In this document: piece after piece, positions 47,466 to 59,400 of the stretch | Layout of the letters: the number at the start of each line of letters is the position of its first letter | Numbering within the stretch: position 1 is the first letter of the stretch | Source: Branchiostoma floridae | Lineage: Eukaryota; Chordata; Leptocardii; Amphioxiformes; Branchiostomatidae | Length of the DNA stretch: 64,000 bases | Assembly (NCBI RefSeq): GCF_000003815.2 | Contig: NC_049997.1 | Location: forward strand, 8,822,553-8,886,552 | Reading direction: 5' to 3' | Notes under the pieces: generated by a model | The model's input: only the letters and a program-made list of their open reading frames with translations | The model's database searches: none | Told to the model about the DNA's origin: nothing | Program-made: the position numbers and the translations under genes

Positions 47466-50400
47466 GTATTTTTGATATATTTTTCCTATATTTATGTTGG
47501 GCATCAGCGTGCAAAAATACCCACTTGCACACTTGCANNNNNNNNNNNNNNNNNNNNNNNNNNNNNNNNNNNNNNNNNNNNNNNNNNNNNNNNNNNNNNN
47601 NNNNNNNNNNNNNNNNNNNNNNNNNNNNNNNNNNNNNNNNNNNNNNNNNNNNNNNNNNNNNNNNNNNNNNNNNNNNNNNNNNNNNNNNNNNNNNNNNNNN
47701 NNNNNNNNNNNNNNNNNNNNNNNNNNNNNNNNNNNNNNNNNNNNNNNNNNNNNNNNNNNNNNNNNNNNNNNNNNNNNNNNNNNNNNNNNNNNNNNNNNNN
47801 NNNNNNNNNNNNNNNNNNNNNNNNNNNNNNNNNNNNNNNNNNNNNNNNNNNNNNNNNNNNNNNNNNNNNNNNNNNNNNNNNNNNNNNNNNNNNNNNNNNN
47901 NNNNNNNNNNNNNNNNNNNNNNNNNNNNNNNNNNNNNNNNNNNNNNNNNNNNNNNNNNNNNNNNNNNNNNNNNNNNNNNNNNNNNNNNNNNNNNNNNNNN
48001 NNAATTTTGTAAATCGGTCAATATTTGGCGAAAATATTGACCAAAATATAACCTAAAAATGCCCAATTTTAAGCGTATCGGGGGACCATTCAGTTTTTAC
48101 TAATTCTTAAACCTGTGATCTAACAGAAAAATTGTAGTTGGTACAGTGTAGTTAGAAACTACTTGCTTATGATATGCGGTCATGTGACTACTAGTGATTT
48201 TATGCTTTTTTTTAAGGATATGACCATTTTTTGGTTCCATAGGGACTATTTTTCCATTTTACCCACATGTTGACAGATTCCAATGTTATTTTAACTGGAT
48301 ATATCTGTAGTCTGTAGCAGCTAATTGTTTGGTAATATTGGTGTTGTCTTTGTATGTAAAAGTAAGATATTATGTGTGAATAAGTTCAGAAGTAGAATAA
48401 GATCAGTAGCACTTTCTTATGACATATTATTTACAAGCAAAGTCCAGGATGTCATTTTCCGAAAAAAATCTGTAGCGTCCGTACCCCCTTTAATTTCTGT
48501 ACTAAGTAAATCCCACAAGCTTGTGATTATGACAGTTTAGAGGTCTCTATTACCACATACTAGAACACCCTTTAAATCATTGCTGTCCTGAAAACTCTGC
48601 CTAGTATAGCACCGTAAACATCAAAATGTAGCGTCCGTACCCCCTGTAGCGTCCGTACCCCCACCTGTAGCGTCCGTACCCCCATTTGAAGCTTTTTAGC
48701 AAAATGCTGTTAAAATTGCTGTCCAACTGCTACAATTCTGATTCAATACATTAATTACAGTTCTTACAGATATGATTGGTTAACTTTTTTCTCTAAAAAT
48801 GTGACTTTTCAATGAATTTGAGCTGCATTTTTCTGAGATTTCCTCCACAAATCCACATTTGCTACACCCCCTCAGACTTCATAAATGGTTCATTCCAAAG
48901 CAGCCAAAGATGGATGTGAGATGATAGTTGATATTCCCCCATGAGTTTAGCTGATATAAGAACACCAGTTTGGTAGATCTACATTATACAAGGCATAAAT
49001 TAAACATAGTATTACATAGTATGTAATGTGTAGCGTCCGTACCCCCTGCACTACTGTTTCTCTTGTCCAAACTAATATTTAGCATGTATTCAAGATAGAT
49101 GCAAGTATACATTGCTGGTTTGATGGCATGGGAAGCACTGTGTTATATTCTTTTATGTAAACCATCACTTCTTTATCACAGATTCTGTAAAATCTTCTAT
49201 CAGTAGGCCTGTTATCAAAAAGTAGAGTACAGATCCAACTGGGTGGAATCTCAACTGGCATACTTATATTTTCATTTTCTTTGTTAAACTGCTGCAGTAG
49301 CATTAATGGATGCTTCAATTAATAAATAGTTAATGATTATTAGAAAATGGACATGTTTAGTGGGCTAATTCCATTGTTCACTACCAGTCTTTACTATAAT
49401 TGTGTAGCGTCCGTACCCCCCTTGAAATGTTCATTAATGGTCATATGAAAGATTCTATGTTATGTTATACACTATATCTGCTGTAATTTTATGTAGAAGC
49501 CCAATAAGGATAGATAACCACCAAAATTTAGCTACTATGGTGCCTGGATTAAGAATTATAGTATTTGATCTTTGCTTCAAGCCAAAATACCCGCATATCA
49601 TTATAGCTGCTTTAGTAACAGATGACCAGAAAATGACCTAACATAGTCATACTGCAACTTGAGTTGATTTTCTAGCATAGCAAATGCTAATTATACAAGA
49701 AGATAAGGATAAAACACCCATTTTCTGTTCTAATGTTGAATATACATTATGCTGTAGTTCCAGTTATTCTACAGTTGTAGCGTCCGTACCCCCTTAGTGA
49801 TCCATTTATAAAAGCCCATGTACCGAAGTTATAAAAGCTCGTTGTGCGGAGATCCTTTAGGATAGTATGCCCAAGGTGTGCACCTTTGAACTGCTAACAA
49901 CAAAAAAAGAATAAAATGGAGTTGAATTTTCACCCCTAGTGACCCCCTTTTGGTACATTAGATTGTGAAGTAGCCGAATGTTTACACAAACCAATGCTAT
50001 CTAATATATTCTAAGATTAATAATAAAACCTACTTTGTGCTGCCAAGGTACAGCTACAGCCTCCCAATGTTTATAGTTGTATATTGTTCATATTTGTTGT
50101 AGAATGTAGTAGATATACTTTCAATGTTCACACAAAGCCAGTATGTATACTAAGAGCAAAACCAACTTTGTGCTCAAGCAAGGTATTGTTGCTACAGATT
50201 CCCTCATTTGTTAACTTGAATGTCCGTTATTTTGTTTTGTAGAAGTAGAAGATGTCTTTTTATAGAAGATGATTTTGAATTGATATATTAGATATCTGCA
50301 AAAACAATATGGCTTTCTCTCATTTTGCACTTGAAGCAAAATTTTTCCGAATTTTAGAACCTCACAAGGCTTGATTTATTGTAGGTCTCAAGTATATTTA

Positions 50401-53400
50401 ACTTAAGTCAATCTCTCGTATTAACTTGCAAGTTTAAACTTTTGGAAATGTGCATCTTCTTGTATAATTAATTATACTGTGAATAGGAAAAATATATCTG
50501 TAGATTGTAGAAATATTCATGTAAGATTTAAAAAGTTAAAACTGATGCAGTTTGATTATATTGTGAGAAGCTATGAATTCTTGCTGAAATGATATTATGA
50601 TTTACCATTCCTATTTTACATTGTAGTTTCTTACCAATATAGAATGATTTAGTCTTTACTAAAACTTTTATCTGAATTGTTTATTTATTTGTTTGTTTGT
50701 TGTGCAGTTGTGCCGTCTACACCAGAAGAACCAGAGAACAGTACACCAGTACATCATCTTCTACACAGCACTGGTGGAGTGTGTCTTATGGTGGGTACTG
50801 TTACCATGGAGATGGAACAAACTATTGAGGGTTGTCAGGAGGGGGTTGTTCAGTAAAAAAATATCACCCTCATCTAAGACTGTTTTCAATTGTTTTATAA
50901 AAGGGATTGGCTTTTTTTTTTAAGATGATTGTAGGCCACATTTAGCATTGTTTTTTTGATGACCAATATGTTTATATGACTATATAGGAATTATGACACA
51001 TTGCAATGTTTATGTTTCATTTAGTACATTCCTACAAACTAAGAAATTAGATGTGCTTCAGAGATAAAAGAGCTTAATAATAATATTCTTTCTGTAACAC
51101 AAATGTGAATATTTTTACAATGTTTACAAGAAGAAAAAATTCTATATCCGGCGTTAATGAAGATTGTACCATGAGATATTCTTGTACAACTAGTAACAAA
51201 CAAATACAATTCAATCTCTACAACTGGACAAATAATAGAGATTTACTTCCTATTGTTTTAAGTGACATCCATCACTCTTCTTCAATGTCACTACAATATT
51301 GTTTACAGTCAAACCTGTATTAGGGGCCACCTCTACAGATGGGCCACCTGTCCATAGTGGCCACTTTTTGTCGGTCCCTTGGGTATTTTATCTACAAGTT
51401 GCCACCTCTATACAGAGGCCACCTGTCTATAGTGGCCAAATTTGTCCAGTCCCTTGAGTGGCCGCTATAGACAGGTTTGACTGTACATGGAAGTCTATCC
51501 TTCATAAACATACTAGTAACAAAGTTCCTGTGTTGTTCTATTTCAGTGCAATCCATTGGATCTATGCCAAGTACACCCAGATCGAGTTTGGGCTGCAGTA
51601 TCTAAAGTTGCTCCAGTTCCTTGTGGTCTGCCATGTTTACTGTTGTCTCGCTGCCAGGGTCACAAGAAGAGAACAACTCTCCTCAAGGTACAAGAATATG
51701 TCGTATTATGCAATAATGACAGAAACAGATAGATGGTGTTGCAAGCTGCATTTCATGTATTATAAGGACCATGAATGTTAGCTGTGTAATAAAATATTGT
51801 CAATACTGTACAGTCAAAGCTAGCCTGAGTATCAGCCTGGGTAGTTTACCGGGGCTCCCATACTCCTCTTGGTGGGGGAGGAGTATGGGAGCCTCAGGGA
51901 CTCAGGCTAAGTCAAACCTGTACAAGGACCTCATTTTCACAAGAACCACTACTTTTTATATTTCAGCCATACATAGTATGGTGAAATATATTGTTATATT
52001 TCAGCCATACATAGTATGGTGAAATATATTGTATTCGTAATGTTTCTTTCTTTCTTTCTTTCTTCTTTCTCCTGTCAAATCTTCAAAGTGATTCATCTCC
52101 GCTTTTCCTGGACCGAATGACCTGAAATTTGGCACAGGGGTAGAATGGGCCAATACCTTGATGCTTTTTTCTCAGTTTTTTCATATCTGCCTCTNNNNNN
52201 NNNNNNNNNNNNNNNNNNNNNNNNNNNNNNNNNNNNNNNNNNNNNNNNNNNNNNNNNNNNNNNNNNNNNNNNNNNNNNNNNNNNNNNNNNNNNNAGACCA
52301 AAACTGTATATTTTGGCCCCTGTACCCTGGTATTACAACCAAATGAGCTGAAATTTGACAGAGATCTGCCTTGATAATGCCCCCATATAAATTCGATAAC
52401 ACTTTTGGTGTACAGTACAACAAAATGCTTATTTTTGCGATTTTTGACCAATTTTTGACCAAAAAAGGACACTTTTGGCCCCTGTACCCTGGTATTACAA
52501 CCAAATGAGCTGAAATTTGACAGAGATGTGCCTTGATAATGCCCTCATATAAATTCAATAACACTTTTGGTGTACAGTACAACAAAATGCTTATTTTTGC
52601 GATTTTTTTTACCAATTTTTGACCAAAAAAGGACACTTTTGGCTCCTGTACCTTGGTATTGCAACCGAATGAGCTGAAATTTGACACAGATGTGCCTTGA
52701 TAATCCCTTCATATAAATTCAATAACACTTTTGGTGTACAGTGCAACAAAATGCTTATTTTTGCGATTTTTGGCCAATTTTTTACCAAAAAAGGACACTT
52801 TTGGCTCCTGTACCCTGGTATTACAATTAAATGACCTGAAATTTGGTATAGATAGGCATTAGATACTTAGTAACAAGATTCAAGTAAATTTTTTGACATA
52901 AACAACTTTAAAATGATTAATTTTGGCACTTTTCTGAGGGGAAATTTGTTTTCTTTTGGCCTCCTGACGTGACCTTCCGTGACCCCGCACAGAGCCACAC
53001 CTGTGCGCGTCAGCCGGAGAGTTAATTGAATCAAAGACCTAGCCAATCAGCGAAGAGGAGGCCAAAGGCTAATTAATATTCATAAGCGGGGCCTCATGAT
53101 CCCGTATATAGCAGTGTTCCCGCCAGGGGGAGCGAAGCCCGCCTAAGGCTCTCGCATTTCAGAAGGCTTTATATTGTATCAGTTCTTAGGGGCATATCTA
53201 TGATAATCGCAGCAGTCACTTAACTCTCTCTTAACTTCTCTTCAGGAGTTTAGCGTAAGTNNNNNNNNNNNNNNNNNNNNNNNNNNNNNNNNNNNNNNNN
53301 NNNNNNNNNNNNNNNNNNNNNNNNNNNNNNNNNNNNNNNNNNNNNNNNNNNNNNNNNNNNTAGCGATGGTTTTTTCGCTGTGCTGTTAGCTCCGTGCGAC

Positions 53401-56400
53401 TGTTGTTGACGGTCTTATAACGGTATATTTTGCACCCCTGTACCCTGGTATGAGTAACATTTGGTATAGATAGGCATAAGATAGTTGGTAAAATGATCCC
53501 AAGTAAAATTTTTGGCTTAAAGTACTGTAAAAGGCTTAATTACAGCACTTTTTTTAGGGGAAATTGGTTTTCTTTCGTTCTCCATGCCATGATCTTTCGG
53601 ACGTTCACCCCACAGAGCCGACATCTGCACCTGCGTCTAGCCGGCAGGAAGAGTTAATTCAATTAATGGTTCAGCCAATCAGCGAAGAGGAAAGCGAAGG
53701 CTAATTAATATTCATAAGCGGGACCACACAATACGTTAACTTGAAGACTCAGGCCGTACAGACTTCTCGCCAGGATTTTTTCAAAGCGTCGGACAGGGGT
53801 CCGGGGGCCGCCGAATGTCCCTGGCGGGGTCCAGGGGCAGGGCCACTGTGGGGGGGGGGGGGGGGACCCAGGTGGGCGAAGCCCCCCCAGAAGCTCTTGC
53901 ATTTTAGACTATTGAGAAGGCTTCTTTTATCAGTTTTTTTAGGGCCATATCTACGATAATCGTAGCAGTCACTTACTTCTCTTCAGCAGTTTGACTTTAA
54001 AATATTTCGGGTCAAAGCTTCAAAGACAACTAAAACCTCATAAACAACAAACTTTACTTATCTCAACAGTATACAAAAATATTGTACGGGTTGCCATCCT
54101 TAGTTGAAGCGCTTATTTATAGCGCTAGTATCTTCGTTGCGCCGTTAGCCGCCGTGCGACTTTTGTTGACGGTCTGATAGCCCTGCGTCGCCGCCTCGCT
54201 GATATTCCCACGGACATGTTTCAAGAAAAATGCCTGGCAAAAAACGCTGTTCTGCGTCAAATTCTATTCTATAAAACATGTGGGACTCAGTGTTACAGTC
54301 TAAATATTTTGTAGAAGCACCGCTGTGGGAAAGAAGGTCCAAGCAATGTAATACATCACGTAGCATGAAGCTCGCTGTCAACTGGCTCACGACTGTTTGA
54401 AACTCTAAGTCTAATCAACAGCCGTGTTTGATTGATAGCCGGCGGCCCTTTGGTCAAGTCGGCGAAAGGTGCGTTAGTTAGACAGTTTGCGTTTAGTTTT
54501 GATACGTAATTATAAGTTAGACAGTGGTGAAAATGATTATTTTCTCATCAATATTTCTCTTCAGAATTATTTGAACTTAATTGTACATCTAAACAATTGG
54601 CTTACCTGTGCAATGTTTATATGATTAATGATCAGTGTACTGAAATCATGTGTAACGTATGGCTCCTAGTCAATAGATCAGCATTTTCTCTATAGTGATC
54701 ACCTGTCTATAGTGGCCACATTTCTATCACTGGACTGGAACTTGCGAAAACTGCTGTATTTTCTCCAGAGCAAATGTATGTGTTCCTAGTGCTGTTGTTG
54801 TTTGACATAAACTTTGAACATTTAAATTGTAAGTAACTTTAAACTGCCAGAGTTTCAGCCCAATAAAACACTCTCAGCGCCAGGGTATGAACAGACTGAC
54901 CAGACAGACGAAAATAAATCCTCGAACAAGGTTCAATCGTATCTTCCGGGTCTGGCAGGAAGTTGTTAAACTAAAATAAGAATAGGCTCGATGGCTGATT
55001 GCATACAAAGTAAAACAGTTTAACAGTTTTACAGCTTGAAGAAAACAAACGCTCCTACAGTACCTGCACCTGCTTGATAATTATTAAATCGTATGCCCTA
55101 CTTGAATAAAAAAAGTTCACTGCAATAATAAATGTACCCACATCACAAGGAGCTTATACTTTTTTAAACTTACACCTAGTTATCGTACTGAAAATTGTTA
55201 ATGACATTACATGAAGTCATTCAACAATTTTCAGTCATGATGAAAATTTTCTGAATGGAAGGTGTGATTATTGTCATTTTCTGAAAAATAGAAGCAAGCT
55301 CTGTTTTTACCTGGAATCAATTCACAATAGCAGTCCACTTTGGGGGATAATGTACTGTTAAGAGGATGTTCCATTTTTGCGCAGGGGTGATTTGGAACAG
55401 TCCAATGTTGCGTGGGAAGGGGTATGGCTGAAATATGCTGTATTTGCTCTTAAGCAAATGTCGGCCTTTCTAGTTAGTGGTCTTTTGTGGCCACTTGTCC
55501 ACATTGAATAGATTTTTTTCTAGTTGTCCTCCGAGTTTTGTGCAGCATTTATTACCAAATTATAATTCATTGGCAATTGTGAAAAAAGAAATCTTTCATC
55601 ACAGGAAATTGCAGGACTTTTGTTTATTCATGATTTCATTGTTGAAACCCTTTACAAAAAGACCATGTATACAAGTATCTAATTTTCCTTCCCCTTTATG
55701 TTCCTGCAGAGTTGTGGGTCCCCTGTTTGTGCTGGCCTTTATCTACTTCACAGTTATCGCAGTGATGGGCATGTTGGATGCCAGGTCCTCCTGGGTGGAC
55801 TGTAGAGGTAAGGGAAACATCTGATTGTCTGTGTTACACCCCCTTTCCGCTAGTGGCTGTGACTGCTGAGCAATATCTTTTAATAGGTTGCTCAAATTGT
55901 GTCGCATAGATAAAGAACAAATTCTTTACTGCTAGTGCTACAAGCCTCAACTTCAAGAGAGATATCGTGCCATTGATATTAGTGGAAATCCTCATAGGTA
56001 GCTTTGTCTTTGTTCAGTTGCTGCATTGCCATGTGCCTGTGAAGCTGGTGTGTTATGCCAAAAGGTGTTTGTACCAGTTGTATAGATGCAGATAAAATAG
56101 CTGGTGTGTTGTGCCAAACAGCTGTGTATATATATATATTAAGTGTTATACAGGCTATGTTATGCCAAGGGGAGGCTATACCAGCTATATAGATAGAGAT
56201 ACAGAAATTGGTGTGTGCCACCAAAGGGCAGTTATAGTTTATACTTTTACACAATGTGCCAGCTATATAGATATACAATCTGATATTAATAATAGAACTT
56301 TTCTAGTTCCCTATAAATCTTAAACATGTTATTTGTTACTGTGGAAATGTTTAATGGATATGGACTAATGTGTTTTCCCTCCTGTTCCAGAACCAGAATG

Positions 56401-59400
56401 GATCCTGCTGTCCTCCATGGAGTTCGTTCTTGTGCAGTTGTTTCTCGTCTCAGGGATTTACATCACCAAAAAACTCAACAAGATCAGCACACAGGCCGAG
56501 ACCAGGAGGGAGCAAAAACGGGACCTGTGGGGGTGAGGAAACTCTTACTGTAGATCTTCTAATGTTTGCGATAGTTTCATTGTTCCTTCTTTTTCAGCAA
56601 GCTCTTAAAAATGATTAAAAAATTGCTAAGTAATACATGTGTATGGCAATTGTATAGCACTACAATGAACTTGCAACAGTACACTGCAAAATTTCTTTTA
56701 TCCTTATATTGTGAAATAAAAGCACCATGAAAGTGAATGCATCTACAGTGGTTGGAAAATGTAATTGATTTACCTGTTGTCAACATAAATTTCAGTCAAC
56801 AATGTAGAAAATGAAGAGGACGTTTTGCAGTGGCAAATATATATAATATGGTATCATATTGCAGTTCTTCATTTTATTAGAAAAGAACTGCAATATGATA
56901 CCACTTTGCAGTAGTATAACCTATTCAAAATAGTTTCATTTTTATTTAACTTCCTCTTCATCCCATTGTATACAGTCACATGCTTTTCTTGATTCTGAAA
57001 TGCATTGTTAAAAATGTGAAATTCACTGCTATAATGTTTATCATTTTAGAGAGATCTACCACTTGTGAAATTGATAGTTTGTTACTCATAAAACTTTCAC
57101 AAATTGGTTACATTTTTCTGTTGAGGGTCATTGAAGAGACAGGAATTTTCCTTGACATTACATGCATTTGAATGTTTAACTAACAGCCAGTCTGATTTGA
57201 ATTCCAGGTTGATTGGTGTTTTTGAGCTGTCTGCTACCGTTACACTGGTTTATGACATCAACATGTTAATATGTAAGTATATGTATATGTATACACCAGT
57301 GGATATGATATTTTGTGATACCAGTGGATGTGATATTTTCTTAGGAATTTCATACAAATATAGTTGGAAACAGTATGGAAAATATTTCGACACCATCTTC
57401 AATATTATCAACAAAGTAGACTTGCACATAAATCTCCACTATGTTGTGAATGATTAACCCTCATCCGACCGTATGGGGTCATTTTTGACCCCAGGCGTAT
57501 ATTTTAATCTGCCACAGCAACATTTTTCATTAGAGAAAAAATTCCTTCCATGAATTTGTTTGTATACATGTCTTACAACATCTACCAATTTTTCGCTGAG
57601 TTTTGCCCATTATTGTATAAGCTATACTTGAAAGTTTGTGTCTTGTTCGGTGGGGTCAAAAATGACCCCAGCCAATTATGAATCATTAATTACATAAATA
57701 TCAAGATATTTCAATAAAATAAAAGGCATTCCTCATTATTGCTATTGCAGCAACAGGTTATAGTTGCTTCGATGAGTAAACACCGAATATTTTGAAAGAA
57801 ATTTAGTATTTTAGTGTAAAACACAGTTTTTCGACATTCTGCATAAATTATGATAATACGCACTAATTACCTATGCTAATGAAAGTGAAAATGTTTCTAA
57901 TTAATTAAAAAACAATATTTGGACAGAATGTGCAGAAGGAACCTACAAGAAAGATCTTTGCGGGAAAAAAGACAAGAGTTATTGTATGTATGTGTTTAGA
58001 TGGCGGAATATGGTGCATGATTAAGTAATAAATTCGTTACTTTTCACAAATATTCTATTTTTTCTTGTAATAATTCTTATCAGCATTATTGCATCACCAC
58101 AATTATTGTTTATAAATTGATAAAACAAAACATTGTTTAAGTAAGTTTAGTATGGTAGATTTTCAGAGCAAATGTGGGTTTTCCTCATTTTCTGCATAAA
58201 TTATGATAATGAGTAATAACTACTGACACCAAAACTTGTCAAAATATTTTTCATAGGTTAGTGAAACAGAAAATACATAGAAATGACAAAATAAGCCAGC
58301 AGAAATATGTCTATGAGCAAAACAAAATGGGGTCAAAAATGACCCCATACGGTCAGATTCGTCATAAAAATGTAACGGTCGGATGAGGGTTAAGTATGAA
58401 AAACATTGCCACATATGTGGCTTCAAGTACTGGAATTATCAACACAGGATGGTGGATGTGTGTAGGTATTCACTTTTTTATAAAACTATCATAGAGAAGA
58501 ACTTATTGCCACCAATGCAAGTACAGTTACTGTAAAAGATCCTCACTGGATAGCTTTGAACAGCTAGGTGTGCGGAGGTTAGGTGTGACATGTTGTTCAG
58601 TGTGATATGACCACTTGCTACCACACTGTATCCAAAGCTGGTGTGTAGTGCAGAAAAGTGGTTACACAAGCTAGTAATTATATAGATACAGATTAAGAAA
58701 GGTACAGAATGATTTAACTCTCTTTGTTTGTTCAATGACATGCGTCTCATTTTTGCCTCCTATTTTAGGGTCAGATGAAGACAACGGCTGCAGTGGTGTC
58801 TTCGTAAGTATCTTCTTCTTTTGTGCTGTATGCTTGTGACCTTGAATAATTATAAATTGCAGTGTTAGGGAATAGAGTAAAGAAGAATAGAAGAGAAGAG
58901 AAGAGAATAGATCTGAATGAAATGAAATGAAAGAAAATAGAATGGATTAGAATAGAAGAAACAAAATTGAAGTAAAATGTAATAGAATATTTTTTGGGTA
59001 AGACTTAGAGATCTTACTTTTTCAAGAAATATTAGCCATAGTACTTATATGTATATCATAGTTTCAGATGCACACCCAGTGGTTCTACTCCCTGATCTAT
59101 GCCCTGTTGTATGTCTGTGATTCTAACCTGTGTGTTATATATCCCCAGCTGCACACCCAGTGGTTCTACTCCCTGATCTATGCCCTGTTGTATGTCTGTG
59201 ATTCTAACCTGTGTGTTATATATCCCCAGCTGCACACCCAGTGGTTCTACTCCCTGATCTATGCCCTGTTGTATGTCTGTGATTATAACCTGTGTGTTAT
59301 ATATCCCCAGCTGCACACCCAGTGGTTCTACTCCCTGATCTATGCCCTGTTGTATGTCTGTGATTATAACCTGTGTGTTATATATCCCCAGCTGCACACC

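Noticed and set aside
53705-53959. Pro/Gly-rich frames on both strands
   Set aside because: Created by G-runs in a duplicated noncoding segment; no domain.
59056-59397. Minus-strand frame of repeated GIDQGVEPLGVQLGIYNTQV
   Set aside because: Mirror of the 81-bp exon 8 array; the plus strand carries the exon, its splice sites and the conserved TM.
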